Below, piece after piece: positions 36,585 to 45,479 of a DNA stretch of 58,475 nt. The stretch is taken from the NCBI GenBank assembly GCA_013286325.1, contig JABDFZ010000007.1, positions 1 through 58,475 of the forward strand, written 5' to 3'. Under the pieces are notes generated by a model. The model worked only from the letters and a program-made list of their open reading frames with translations. It was not told the DNA's origin and did no database searches. This DNA is from Bacteroidota bacterium (GTDB lineage Bacteria > Bacteroidota > Bacteroidia > Sphingobacteriales > Sphingobacteriaceae). A program made the translations under genes and the position numbers. The number at the start of each line of letters is the position of its first letter. Position 1 is the stretch's first letter.

Positions 36585-36592
36585 TATATTTG
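36585..36592 (+). promoter_or_regulatory. Predicted -7 promoter box of the Lrp/AsnC-type gene
   Basis: TATATTTG matches TAnnTTTG, with TTTG at 36564-36567 17 bases upstream. It ends eight bases before the ATG at 36601, so the leader would be only a few bases or absent. Confidence 0.5.
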
Positions 36593-36600
36593 CCAGTACT

Positions 36601-37071
36601 ATGGCTACTGAATTAGATAAAATCGATCTGCAAATATTAAAGATATTGCAGGAAAATGGGAGGATTACCAATCTGCAGCTTTCAAATGAGATAGGGCTTT
36701 CGCCAGCCCCGACGTTGGAACGTGTGCGTAAGCTTGAAAATGCGGCCTATATTAAAAGTTATCATGCTTTAGTTGATGAAGAAAAACTGGGCCTGGGTAT
36801 AAAAACTTTTATCCAGATTTCACTCGATTTTCATCAAAAAAATACAATTCAAACGTTTTTGGATGAGATTCAAACCATAAAGGAAATTACCGAATGCCAC
36901 CACGTAACCGGACAGTGTGACTTTTTACTAAAGGTTTATGTTCGCGATATTAAATCGTACGAACAACTCATTATGGAAAAGATTAGCCGTATTACTGTAG
37001 TTAAAACTTTCCAAACCATGATGATCATGTCTACCAGTAAGAAAGAACCGATAGTGCCTTTAGAATATTAG
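36601..37071 (+). CDS. Lrp/AsnC family transcriptional regulator
   Basis: This 156-residue protein has an N-terminal winged HTH (KIDLQILKILQENGRITNLQ, then LSNEIGLSPAPTLERVRKLE) and a C-terminal RAM/ACT-like ligand domain (about 65-150; IKTFIQISLD, ITECHHVTGQCDFLLKVYVR). Family members form octamers and respond to amino acids. No amino-acid gene adjoins it, so the target is unknown. It is divergent from mntR and ends in a perfect 19-bp inverted repeat. Confidence 0.92.
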   Translation: MATELDKIDLQILKILQENGRITNLQLSNEIGLSPAPTLERVRKLENAAYIKSYHALVDEEKLGLGIKTFIQISLDFHQKNTIQTFLDEIQTIKEITECHHVTGQCDFLLKVYVRDIKSYEQLIMEKISRITVVKTFQTMMIMSTSKKEPIVPLEY

Positions 37072-37136
37072 TTAGTGAATTAGTGATTTAATGAGTTAGC
37101 GATTGTTTAAAATTCACTAAATCACTAATTCACTAA
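37072..37136. repeat. Perfect 19-bp-arm inverted repeat after the Lrp-type gene
   Basis: TTAGTGAATTAGTGATTTA (37072-37090) and its exact reverse complement (37118-37136) flank a 27-base loop. It lies between convergent genes, starting at the base after the lrp-type stop. The word GAATTAGTGATTTA also occurs twice at 49270-49303. It could be a shared 3'-end hairpin. Confidence 0.8.
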
Positions 37137-37144
37137 ATAAACAA

Positions 37145-37822
37145 TTAATGAATTTGCCAGTCAATAGGTTTCTTCCCTTCTTTAACCAATATTTCATTTG
37201 TTTCCGAAAAGGGCTTTGAGCCAAAAAAACCACGATCAGCAGAGAACGGCGATGGATGAGGTGATTTAATGATATGATGTTTGTTTTGATCTATCAGCTC
37301 TGCTTTAGCCTGAGCAAAGCTCCCCCATAAAATAAATACTATTCCTTCTTTTTTGTCTGATATGGTTTTGATCATGTTATCCGTAAATGTTTCCCAACCT
37401 TTTTTCTGATGCGAGCCCGGCATCCCTGCCCTAACAGTAAGACTTGCATTTAATAAAAGTACGCCTTGTTTGGCCCACTCAGTGAGGTCGCCATGATTGG
37501 GAATGGTAAAACCAGGAATATCGGTTGCTAGTTCTTTATAAATATTCCTTAACGAAGGGGGTATGGTAATACCCTTTTGAACAGAGAATGATAGCCCGTG
37601 CGCCTGTTGTTCTCCATGATAAGGGTCCTGACCAAGTATCACAACTTCAACCTTATCAAACGGCGTTATGTTGAATGCGTTAAAAATATCAGCGTTTTTT
37701 GGAAATGTTTTGTGCCCGGCATCCTTTTCTTCCTTAAGGAATTTTTTAAGATCGGCCATGTAAGGCTTATCAAATTCACCGCTTAAAACTTCCAGCCATG
37801 ATTGCTCTAATCCTATTGCCAT
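37145..37822 (-). CDS. ung: Uracil-DNA glycosylase
   Basis: This 225-residue family 1 enzyme removes uracil from DNA in base-excision repair. The water-activating motif GQDPYHGEQQAHGLSFSV lies near residues 62-79, a later LLLNASLTVRAGMPGSH gives the uracil-binding Asn, and the DNA-intercalation loop is HPSPFSADRGFFGSKPFS. The length and order match Ung. It is a single gene convergent with the lrp-type gene, separated by a palindromic repeat. Confidence 0.96.
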   Translation of the reverse strand: MAIGLEQSWLEVLSGEFDKPYMADLKKFLKEEKDAGHKTFPKNADIFNAFNITPFDKVEVVILGQDPYHGEQQAHGLSFSVQKGITIPPSLRNIYKELATDIPGFTIPNHGDLTEWAKQGVLLLNASLTVRAGMPGSHQKKGWETFTDNMIKTISDKKEGIVFILWGSFAQAKAELIDQNKHHIIKSPHPSPFSADRGFFGSKPFSETNEILVKEGKKPIDWQIH

Positions 37823-37897
37823 AAATATTTATATAGATGTTGATTTAGCGTACAAATAAACGGATATTTGCATGCTAATTTTATAGTTCATAAAAAG

Positions 37898-38449
37898 ATG
37901 TCAAATATAGTAAGGTTAATTATTGCCTGTGTAGTTTTGGGCGCCGCTGTTGCACTTTGTGTATTCGGTTTTTGGGGTTGGGGCATACTGGTATTGTTTT
38001 TAGGTGGCTTTGTGTTGCTCAGCTACTTCTTTAACGAAAACATGATCATTTCTCAATGGTTTTTGAGGAAAGACAATTCAGCAAAAGCCGAAGAGTGGTT
38101 ATTAAAGATAACCGATTACGAAAAACAACTGAACAAGTCGCAATGGGGATATTATAACTTATTGATCGGTTTGGTTGAGTCGCGTAAATCGCCTTTAAAA
38201 TCTGAGAAGTATTTTAAGAAATCCCTTTCTTTAGGAATGAAAATGTCGCATAACATTGCATTGGCCAAGTTAAGCCTTGCAGGTATTGCAATGGCTAAAC
38301 GCAACAAGCGCGAAGCGCAAATGTATTTACAGGAAGCGACCAAGGATGATAAAAATAAATTGCTTACCGAGCAAATAAAGATGATGAAGGCCCAGATGGG
38401 GCAAATGGATAAGCAGGTGGTTCAGCAACGCGGATACCGCCAGTTTTAA
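37898..38449 (+). CDS. Uncharacterised membrane protein with TPR-like tail
   Basis: From the ATG at 37898 the product is 183 residues; an upstream TTG is unlikely because it would put a polar stretch before the membrane helix. Two hydrophobic helices (VRLIIACVVLGAAVALCVFG and GILVLFLGGFVLLSYFF) are followed by a cytoplasmic helical region. That region has repeat-like pairs (WLLKITDYEKQLNKSQWGYY, SEKYFKKSLSLGMKMSHNIA, AQMYLQEATKDDKNK) that look like two or three TPR helices. It ends in a Met/Gln-rich tail. The family is not recognised. A strong terminator follows. Confidence 0.7.
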   Translation: MSNIVRLIIACVVLGAAVALCVFGFWGWGILVLFLGGFVLLSYFFNENMIISQWFLRKDNSAKAEEWLLKITDYEKQLNKSQWGYYNLLIGLVESRKSPLKSEKYFKKSLSLGMKMSHNIALAKLSLAGIAMAKRNKREAQMYLQEATKDDKNKLLTEQIKMMKAQMGQMDKQVVQQRGYRQF

Positions 38450-38458
38450 TAAGATAAG

Positions 38459-38490
38459 AAAAGACACCCCGATGTATCGGGGTGTCTTTT
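38459..38490. terminator. Intrinsic terminator between convergent genes
   Basis: AAGACACCCCGAT (38461-38473) pairs perfectly with ATCGGGGTGTCTT (38476-38488) around a 2-base loop. The stem is extended by A/T pairs on each side and followed by a T-run on the plus strand (with a shorter T-run on the minus strand). It probably ends both the plus gene before it and the small minus gene after it. Confidence 0.9.
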
Positions 38491-38534
38491 TTCATTTATA
38501 AAAGAAATTCTATTAAACACTAAGTGTTATAATT

Positions 38535-38750
38535 CTACTTCTCTTCTAACGAGCTGTAATAATCCGGCTCGGACGAATGGTTCTGATTCGGTGATATATA
38601 TCTTTCAGCTATAAAAGAACTGGTATCGTCAGATGGGTTAGCCACCTCAACCATTTTTAATATGCTACGGATAAACGACAGGTTAAAATTGCTCCTGTTT
38701 AGCTTTATCAGGTATTCGTTTTCTGTAATTTCTAAAATTGAATTTGTCAT
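38535..38750 (-). CDS. Small uncharacterised protein (71 residues)
   Basis: The ORF starts MTNSILEITENEYLIKLNRS and ends NHSSEPDYYSSLEEK. The first half looks like a small alpha/beta fold (an ISILE-type strand, then a helix, NFNLSFIRSILKMVEVA), and the tail is polar and probably disordered. It has a proper ATG, sits alone between a terminator and a 196-base gap, and has coding-like composition. I do not recognise the family. It resembles the size of antitoxins, but no toxin gene is beside it. Confidence 0.55.
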   Translation of the reverse strand: MTNSILEITENEYLIKLNRSNFNLSFIRSILKMVEVANPSDDTSSFIAERYISPNQNHSSEPDYYSSLEEK

Positions 38751-38946
38751 AACTTTTGTTATAAGCGTTTATTACAATAATAAGGATATGCAAATACACT
38801 AAAGTATCATTGATTTTATCTTTTGATTAACAAATTGTTATCAATCGGGTCAATATATTGTTATAGATGTATTGAAATACCCGCTTGTTAATTATTTATA
38901 TTTACCTGCCCAACTGTATTAACCCTGTTTCTGAAATTAACCCGTT

Positions 38947-40717
38947 ATGAAATTTTTTTTCATCACCCTTGCCGTGCTATTTATTACTTCCACAACCAGC
39001 GCCCAGCTATCTACCTCAAAACTGTTTAGCGACCATATGGTATTGCAAAGGAATCATAATGTTCCAGTATGGGGCAAGGCCGCAAAGAAAGAAAAAGTAA
39101 CCGTCAGCTTCAATAACCAGGTAATAACTGTTAAAGCTGACGAACAGGGGAGCTGGAAAGCAGTCCTTCAGCCTATGAAAGAAGGCGGCCAGTACAACAT
39201 GAAAATAACCTCCGGAAAAGAATCCATCACCTATTCGGATATTATGCTTGGCGAGGTGTGGCTTTGTTCGGGGCAATCAAACATGGAATTTCAGTTAAGG
39301 AATGCTTATGGATACAAAGCCGAACAAAAAACCGCTGCACAGGTTGCTGTTCGTCAGTTTCTTGTTCAAAAAAAAGTAAGTCTAACCCCCGAAAAAGATG
39401 TTACAGGTCAATGGACACTTGCCGCTGCCAATACCATTGGTGATTTTTCGGCTGTGGGTTATTTTTTTGCCAAAAAACTGTCGCAAAATCTTCATGTTAC
39501 AGTTGGTATAATTAACAGTAGCTGGGGTGGTACGGAGGCTGAGGATTGGATAAGCCGCGAAAGCATGGCAGTTGCCCCTGAATTAAGTACAATAGTGCCC
39601 ACACTCCCGCTAAATGATGAACAATTAAAACAAAGAACAGATAAGCAACTAAAAGCCTGGGCGTATCATAATGTGCCGATTGTAAATTACACCCCCGAAG
39701 ACCTCGCAAGCAAGCCTGTCGGTTTTTTTGAAAGCTGGCAAAAAGAAAGTGCGCCCGGATCGTGGGAATGGATGGGTAAGCTATATTCGTACCGTGGTGA
39801 AGGTTTTATGCAGCGAAGCATCGGCTTAGACAGCTCGTATACCGCAATGGGTTCAACCATTGCATTAGGCATAACTGATGCTGATCTGGCCGTGTATGTT
39901 AATGGCAAACTACTGAATAAAAATACAGCAAATTCACAGTTTGATGTTCCGGCAGGTGTATGGAAAGCTGGCGCGAATAATTTGCTGATCAATTTAAAAT
40001 CAGCACAAAAAAATCCATCATGGTTCGGCCTTGGGCTTAATGGAGTTGGTAATGATATTAATGTTCGTTTTGCAGATACCATAATTAATATGGCCGACGG
40101 TAACTGGCATGTAATGCCCGATTTAAGTAAGCCATACCATTTCGACTTTGAACCAAACAACAGTGCGTTTACACGGAACTTCGCAGAACAGTAATTTCGG
40201 CAGTAACTGGGCTGAATTGCGCGAAGCACAGAACGCAGCCTTGCAATTGCCGAACACTGGTATTGCAGTAACTACTGATATTGGAGATGCCTTTAATATC
40301 CATCCGAGGGATAAAGCAAATGTTGGTTATCGTCTTGCCGGTACAGCATTTAACCTGGTTTATCATCTGCCGGGTTTTTATGAAAGCCCGCTGTTTGCCT
40401 CCGCCGAATTTAACAATGGCTGTGCTGTAATAAATTTCACCCATGCCGATGAAGGGCTTATAGTAAAAGATCAATATGGTTACGTAAAGGGATTTGAACT
40501 GGCAGGGGCAGATCATAAATTCTACTATGCACAGGCTGTAATAATTGGTAATAAGGTGAAAGTTTGGTGTCCGGCTGTTCCTGATCCCGTAGCTGTTCGC
40601 TATGGCTGGACTAATGCCCCTTTGGATGCCAATCTTTTTAGCAGTAAAGGATTACCTGTGAGCCCGTTCAGATCGGATAACTGGGATGGAATTACCGTTA
40701 CTCACAAATTTGAATAA
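38947..40717 (+). pseudogene. Sialate O-acetylesterase-like gene with internal deletion and frame change
   Basis: The first frame (38947-40194, 415 residues) has a signal peptide (MKFFFITLAVLFITSTTSA), a beta-sandwich domain, the SGNH nucleophile motif CSGQSNM with Ser111, and GIINSSWGGTEAEDWIS. It continues to DLSKPYHFDFEPNNSAF and then stops. Homology resumes in another frame (to 40717) with SNWAELREAQ, the IHPRDK catalytic-His segment and VRYGWTNAP at the end. The block normally between (the AIWYQGESN oxyanion motif and about 60 further residues) is in neither frame. A deletion near 40160-40200 with loss of frame is the simplest reading, so the enzyme is probably dead. Such enzymes remove acetyl groups from sialic acids or plant glycans. 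An assembly error is the alternative. Confidence 0.8.
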
Positions 40718-40734
40718 GGTCCCAATAAATAAAA

Positions 40735-40764
40735 AAATCATGCAGAATAGTTCCTGCATGATTT
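40735..40764 (-). terminator. Intrinsic terminator of lysS
   Basis: AAATCATGCAG (40735-40745) pairs perfectly with CTGCATGATTT (40754-40764) across an 8-base loop. Read on the minus strand it is followed by a run of seven T, and it lies just after the lysS stop codon. Confidence 0.88.
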
Positions 40765-40788
40765 CTATGTCGCTCTAAATAACAATAC

Positions 40789-42510
40789 TTATGCAAACCA
40801 GGCCATTACCACTTCTTTTGAAGGCATGGTAATATCCAGCTTTAATTTTTTTCGCATCCCGCCCAGGTCATTAAAAACCTTATTCGGATTGGCAGCCTTT
40901 AAGTCCTCCAGATTATTAATACCCATTTTATTTAAAACCGGTACCCATTCGGCAGGAACGCCTACATGTATAAAATCATCAATGGTTACCGTTTTTGCTT
41001 TCTTTTCAGGGCGCATCTGTGGGAAGAATAATACTTCCTGTATCGTACTCTGATTGGTCATCAGCATAACCAAACGGTCGATGCCAATACCTAAGCCTGA
41101 AGTTGGCGGCATGCCGTATTCCAGCGCCCGTAAAAAGTCATCATCCATAGCCATTGCTTCATCATCACCACGGCCAGCCAATATCAATTGCTCTTCCAAG
41201 CGCTCGCGTTGATCGATCGCATCGTTTAATTCCGAATAAGCATTGGCTATCTCCTTGCCATTTACAAATAGCTCAAAACGTTCAACCAAACCCTCTTTAG
41301 TACGGTGCTTCTTGGCAAGCGGCGTCATCTCAATCGGGTAATCGGTAATATATGTAGGCTGGATCAGGTTTGCCTCAACTTTTGCGCTGAAGATCTCATC
41401 AATCAGTTTGCCTTTACCCATCGAAGGATTTATTTCAATACCTAAGTCTGTACATGTTTCGCGCAATGCAGCTTCATCCATAGCCGAAACATCAATGCCA
41501 GTATATTTCAGGATAGAATCATACATCGATAATTTTTCATACGGGCCTGCAAAGTTGATCTCATTAGCGCCAACCTGTACAACCGGAATGCCGGTAACTG
41601 TACGGGCAACAATTTCCAAACACTCTTCAACCATGGCCATCATCCAGTTATAATCTTTGTACGCCACATAGATTTCCATGCTGGTAAACTCCGGGTTATG
41701 AGTACGGTCCATGCCCTCATTGCGGAACATTTTGCCAAACTCATAAACACCATCGAAACCTGCAACAATCAATCGTTTTAAATAAAGCTCATTGGCTATG
41801 CGTAAATACAAAGGCATATCCAGTGTGTTATGATGCGTGTTGAACGGACGTGCCGCAGCGCCACCATGCACAGGCTGCAATATCGGAGTTTCAACTTCCA
41901 TCCAACCTTGCTTGTTAAAGTACTCGCGCATGCTGCTGATCACTTTTGAGCGTTTGATGAAAATCTGTTTGTATTCCGGGTTAACGGTTAAATCCACATA
42001 ACGCTGGCGGTAGCGTAATTCCGGATCAGTAAAGGCATCGTGTATATTGCCTTCTTCATCACGTTTTACAACCGGCAGTGGCTTTAGTGCTTTTGATAAT
42101 AAAACCAGTTCCTGCACATGTAAAGAGATTTCTCCTGTTTGTGTTAAAAAAACAAAGCCTTTTACACCAATATAGTCGCCAATATCGAGCAGTTTTTTAA
42201 ATACAGTATTGTATAAAGTTTTATCCTCACCAGGGCAAATATCATCACGTTTCAGATAGATCTGCATTCTTCCGGTCGAATCCTGCAACTCGGCAAACGA
42301 TGCGCTGCCCATAATGCGGCGCGTCATGATACGGCCTGCAAGGGTAACTTTTTTATAATGATCGGGGAAGCGTACAAAATTGTCATTAATATCTTGTGCA
42401 AAAGCGTTTACCTTATATTCCTCGGCGGGATAAGGGTTAATACCTAATGCGCGTAATTGCTGTAACGATTCGCGGCGTAAAATTTCCTGTTCGGATAGGG
42501 CAGTACTCAT
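40789..42510 (-). CDS. lysS: Lysyl-tRNA synthetase (class II)
   Basis: I placed the start at the ATG at 42510 ([20 protein letters not shown]), giving 573 residues; the longer reading adds 27 residues unlike the family and crosses the -7 box. The enzyme charges tRNA-Lys with ATP and lysine. The OB-fold anticodon domain (about 50-160), motif 2 ([20 protein letters not shown]) and motif 3 ([13 protein letters not shown]) are present. A C-terminal extension of about 70 residues follows motif 3. It includes [20 protein letters not shown] and looks like a helix-hairpin-helix, as found in Bacteroidota LysRS. Its terminator is at 40735-40764. Confidence 0.96.
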   Translation of the reverse strand: MSTALSEQEILRRESLQQLRALGINPYPAEEYKVNAFAQDINDNFVRFPDHYKKVTLAGRIMTRRIMGSASFAELQDSTGRMQIYLKRDDICPGEDKTLYNTVFKKLLDIGDYIGVKGFVFLTQTGEISLHVQELVLLSKALKPLPVVKRDEEGNIHDAFTDPELRYRQRYVDLTVNPEYKQIFIKRSKVISSMREYFNKQGWMEVETPILQPVHGGAAARPFNTHHNTLDMPLYLRIANELYLKRLIVAGFDGVYEFGKMFRNEGMDRTHNPEFTSMEIYVAYKDYNWMMAMVEECLEIVARTVTGIPVVQVGANEINFAGPYEKLSMYDSILKYTGIDVSAMDEAALRETCTDLGIEINPSMGKGKLIDEIFSAKVEANLIQPTYITDYPIEMTPLAKKHRTKEGLVERFELFVNGKEIANAYSELNDAIDQRERLEEQLILAGRGDDEAMAMDDDFLRALEYGMPPTSGLGIGIDRLVMLMTNQSTIQEVLFFPQMRPEKKAKTVTIDDFIHVGVPAEWVPVLNKMGINNLEDLKAANPNKVFNDLGGMRKKLKLDITMPSKEVVMAWFA

Positions 42511-42526
42511 ATTTTTAATAAAGGTG

Positions 42527-42534
42527 CAAAAATA
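42527..42534 (-). promoter_or_regulatory. Predicted -7 promoter box of lysS
   Basis: On the minus strand this reads TATTTTTG, matching TAnnTTTG, with TTTC 19 bases upstream as a weak -33 element. The box lies 16 bases before the lysS ATG at 42510 and supports that start. Confidence 0.5.
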
Positions 42535-42670
42535 GACTTTTGAGGCGAAAGCTGAAAGGTAAAAGGAGAAAGGTTTGAGAATTAGGTTCAAGAGGCCTCT
42601 AAATGGTTATAAGTTTTAAATATCCTGAGCTGATTTCATAGAAAGTTGACAAATCTTCCATTACAGCATA

Positions 42671-42678
42671 TATCTTTG
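42671..42678 (+). promoter_or_regulatory. Predicted -7 promoter box of the HAD gene
   Basis: TATCTTTG matches TAnnTTTG, with TTG at 42646-42648 about 22 bases upstream. Only three bases separate the box from the ATG at 42682, which implies a leaderless transcript. Confidence 0.5.
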
Positions 42679-42681
42679 AAT

Positions 42682-43365
42682 ATGAATTTAAAAGTAATTG
42701 CATTTGATGCCGACGACACCCTTTGGGTGAACGAACCTTATTTCAGGCATACAGAGGAGCAGTTTTATGATTTGCTTGGCGGATTTTCTACACAACACGA
42801 ACTGGAGCGCGAACTGTTAAAAACAGAGATCGAAAACCTTACCTTATATGGCTACGGCATAAAGGGTTTCGTGCTTTCGATGATAGAAACCGCTTTACGG
42901 ATCACTAATAATACTATAAGTACAGAAGTAGTCGGGCAGATAGTGGATCTGGGCAAGCAGATGCTTAACCAACCAATTGAATTGCTGGACGGCGTTGAGG
43001 ATGTTTTGAAAACGCTAAAAGGTAAATACAGATTAGTAGTAGCCACAAAAGGCGATTTGCTCGACCAGGAGAGAAAACTTAAAAAATCAGGGCTCATTCA
43101 TTATTTCCATCACATCGAGGTGATGTCTGAAAAGGATGATGCCAACTATATAAAGCTTATAAAGCACCTGGATATTAAACCCGAAGAATTAATGATGATA
43201 GGCAACTCTTTAAAAAGCGATATATTACCGGTGCTTAATGTTGGCGGTTACGGGGTGCATGTTCCATATCATATTACTTGGGCGCATGAGCAAATTGAAA
43301 ATAGTATTGAACATGAGAAGTTTAACAGTGTGCTTGCTATTAAAGAGATACTTGAATTTTTGTAA
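42682..43365 (+). CDS. HAD superfamily phosphatase
   Basis: I chose the ATG at 42682 (227 residues) because the catalytic motif follows at once: VIAFDADDTLWVN with the nucleophile Asp9 and acid Asp11. Motif II is the Thr in LVVATKGD, motif III the Lys near KKSGLIHYFHHIEVMSEKDD, and motif IV MMIGNSLKSDI. A helical cap lies at about residues 15-90. It resembles YjjG/2-haloacid-dehalogenase-like phosphatases, which act on small phosphate esters such as nucleotides or sugars. It ends three bases before the next regulator gene, so it probably shares its transcript. Confidence 0.9.
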   Translation: MNLKVIAFDADDTLWVNEPYFRHTEEQFYDLLGGFSTQHELERELLKTEIENLTLYGYGIKGFVLSMIETALRITNNTISTEVVGQIVDLGKQMLNQPIELLDGVEDVLKTLKGKYRLVVATKGDLLDQERKLKKSGLIHYFHHIEVMSEKDDANYIKLIKHLDIKPEELMMIGNSLKSDILPVLNVGGYGVHVPYHITWAHEQIENSIEHEKFNSVLAIKEILEFL

Positions 43366-43368
43366 AAG

Positions 43369-44256
43369 ATGAACCAACTAACAGAAACAGAGATCCCCAA
43401 ATATTCACTAAAGCAAGTTAAGGAAGATAGTAGCGGCTTATTTGTAATTGCGGAGTTGAGCCACGAGTATAAACAACCGCCTTCTATTTTTTTAACCCCG
43501 CACCGTAAAGATTATTACATGATGGTGCTGGTTAAAAGCGGGGGGAGCCGGCATTGGGTTGATATGACCCCTTATACATTAAAACCGGATACATTTTACT
43601 TTAGCGTACCTCACCAGGTGCACGTAAAAGAAAAATCGGCAAGCATGAACGGGATCCTGCTTTGCTTTACCGATGAGTTTTTAGCGATAGAGGAAAATCA
43701 ATTACTAAAACAATTACCTGTTATTCAAAATCCTCAAAACGGACATGAGCTTAATTTAGATGCGGAGAATGTTGCCTTTGTTGATGATATATTAAGGAAG
43801 ATGCTTACAGAGCACAGGCAAAAGCAGGATTGGAGAAATGGAATGCTCCTGGCTTATCTGCGTGTTTTATTAATTTATTTGAGCCGCTTATATAATGAGC
43901 AATTTTGTGAAGATGTGCCTGAGGGTAAGCTTTTGTTAAAAAAATTTCAAACATTAATTAATGAACAGTATAAAGAGCTTCATGATGTTGCAGCTTATGC
44001 CGATCAGTTATTTATTTCAGCTGGTCACCTGGGCGAGGTAATAAAACAACAAAGCGGTAAAACTGCTATAGAGCATATTCATGAACGGATTGTGCTTGAA
44101 GCCAGGCGGCTTTTATTTCATACAGAATACTCCATCAAAGAGATTGCCTGGCAATTGGGTTTTGAAGATGCATCGTACTTTAACCGTTTTTTTAAACGCT
44201 TAAATTCAGAAACCCCGATGCAATATCGTAAGCAGAGCCGGAATATGTACCATTAA
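43369..44256 (+). CDS. AraC family transcriptional regulator
   Basis: This 295-residue protein has an N-terminal cupin-like domain (about 1-150; PSIFLTPHRKDYYMMVLVKS, TFYFSVPHQVHVKE) and a C-terminal AraC DNA-binding domain (about 190-295). There, ADQLFISAGHLGEVIKQQSG is the first HTH and IAWQLGFEDASYFNRFFKRL the second. It follows the HAD gene by three bases and precedes a SnoaL-like/SDR pair. AraC regulators of this type often control an adjacent oxidoreductase cluster, so those two genes are the probable targets (inference). Confidence 0.9.
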   Translation: MNQLTETEIPKYSLKQVKEDSSGLFVIAELSHEYKQPPSIFLTPHRKDYYMMVLVKSGGSRHWVDMTPYTLKPDTFYFSVPHQVHVKEKSASMNGILLCFTDEFLAIEENQLLKQLPVIQNPQNGHELNLDAENVAFVDDILRKMLTEHRQKQDWRNGMLLAYLRVLLIYLSRLYNEQFCEDVPEGKLLLKKFQTLINEQYKELHDVAAYADQLFISAGHLGEVIKQQSGKTAIEHIHERIVLEARRLLFHTEYSIKEIAWQLGFEDASYFNRFFKRLNSETPMQYRKQSRNMYH

Positions 44257-44294
44257 TGCCTGCCTTAGTGCAATTTTACCTGTAAACGTACTTG

Positions 44295-44302
44295 TACTTT
44301 TG
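44295..44302 (+). promoter_or_regulatory. Predicted -7 promoter box of the SnoaL-like gene
   Basis: TACTTTTG matches TAnnTTTG and lies 19 bases before the ATG at 44322. No clear -33 TTTG is seen, which fits dependence on an activator such as the upstream AraC protein. Confidence 0.45.
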
Positions 44303-44321
44303 TAAAGTATTAAAAAAGTAT

Positions 44322-44738
44322 ATGACAGAACAGGAAAAATTAAACAAGGAAACAGTACTTCGTTTTAATAAAGAAGTGCTGGAAAAAGGCAATATTGATG
44401 CCATCTATGAAATTATTCATCCAGAATTTATCAACCATACTGCAAAAGGTTCGGCTCCGGGCCCGCAAGGGATAATTGATTTTACCGTTAATATTTTGCG
44501 TAAAGCATTAACTGATATTGAGGTAGAAATCCACGACCAGGTTATTGAAAACAATAAAGTAGTTACCCGTAAAACTGTTTACGGCACGCATGTTGGCACC
44601 TTTATGGGGATTGCACCCAGCGGGAAAAAAGCAGGGATAGGCATCATCGATATAATTACACTTAATAACGGGCAGTATACTGAACATTGGAGCATCAGGG
44701 ATGTGCAGGATTTGATCGCTCAATCATCAAAAAATTAA
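44322..44738 (+). CDS. SnoaL-like polyketide-cyclase/ester cyclase family protein
   Basis: The ATG at 44322 gives 138 residues; a longer reading would start inside the promoter box. The protein has the NTF2-like fold signature of the SnoaL/ester cyclase group: an N-terminal helix (NKETVLRFNKEVLEKGNIDA), the IIHPEFINHTAKGSAPGPQG segment, and a closing GQYTEHWSIRDVQDLI. Members range from polyketide cyclases to stress-linked proteins of unknown reaction, so no substrate is claimed. It precedes the SDR gene by seven bases and is probably co-transcribed with it. Confidence 0.85.
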   Translation: MTEQEKLNKETVLRFNKEVLEKGNIDAIYEIIHPEFINHTAKGSAPGPQGIIDFTVNILRKALTDIEVEIHDQVIENNKVVTRKTVYGTHVGTFMGIAPSGKKAGIGIIDIITLNNGQYTEHWSIRDVQDLIAQSSKN

Positions 44739-44745
44739 ATTTACT

Positions 44746-45474
44746 ATGAAAACAGTACTGATAACAGGAGCCAACAAAAGCATTGGTTTCGAAACAGCAA
44801 AACAACTTTTAGATCTTGGATATTATGTTTACCTGGGTAGCCGCGATCCTGAGAAAGGTGCAGATGCAGTCGCGCAGCTTAATTCAAAAAATGTAGAAGC
44901 TATAAAAATTGACGTAAGCGACGAACAGTCAGTAAATGAGGCAAGCAAAATTATTGGCGACAAGATTGATTCATTGGATGTGCTAATCAATAACGCAGGC
45001 ATTAGCGGCGGTTTCCCGCAAAGCCCTACAACAACTAGTATTGAAACCATGCGAGAAGTATTTGACACTAACTTTTTTGGAGCTATCCAGGTAATTAATG
45101 CATTTATGGATCTGCTGAAAAAATCAAATGCGCCGCGCATTGTAAACGTAACCTCCGGCCTTGGATCACTGGCATTGCATAATGATCCATCGTGGAAGTT
45201 TTACAACTATAAAAGCGCAGCATATGGGCCATCAAAAACGGCTTTGAATGCTTACACAATTACCCTAGCATTTGAATTAAAGGATACTGCTTTTAAAGTA
45301 AATGTTGTTGATCCGGGTTATACCGCTACTGATTTTAACCGCCACAGTGGTCCAAGGAATGTAGCAGATGCCGCAAAAGATATTGTGAAGTTTGCCATAT
45401 TGGATGAAAACGGCCCGACCGGAAAGTTTTTTAGCATTGACAACAACCCGGAAACAGGCTATAGCCCCTGGTAG
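44746..45474 (+). CDS. Short-chain dehydrogenase/reductase
   Basis: This 242-residue SDR has the cofactor motif TGANKSIG near residue 7, the structural NNAGISG motif, the catalytic YxxxK as YGPSKTALN (about 165-170), and VDPGYTATDFN after it. The sequence after the second strand (YLGSRDPEKG) has an Arg that suggests NADP(H) preference. It probably reduces a small aldehyde or ketone; the substrate is unknown. It follows the SnoaL-like gene by seven bases and ends five bases before a convergent CPBP protease gene. Confidence 0.92.
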   Translation: MKTVLITGANKSIGFETAKQLLDLGYYVYLGSRDPEKGADAVAQLNSKNVEAIKIDVSDEQSVNEASKIIGDKIDSLDVLINNAGISGGFPQSPTTTSIETMREVFDTNFFGAIQVINAFMDLLKKSNAPRIVNVTSGLGSLALHNDPSWKFYNYKSAAYGPSKTALNAYTITLAFELKDTAFKVNVVDPGYTATDFNRHSGPRNVADAAKDIVKFAILDENGPTGKFFSIDNNPETGYSPW

Positions 45475-45479
45475 TTTTA

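Noticed and set aside
38535..38750. Possible antitoxin gene
   Set aside because: Size fits but there is no partner toxin gene and no recognised fold; left as a small unknown.
42511..42591. 27-residue N-terminal extension of LysS
   Set aside because: It would cross the -7 box and is unlike LysRS N-termini.
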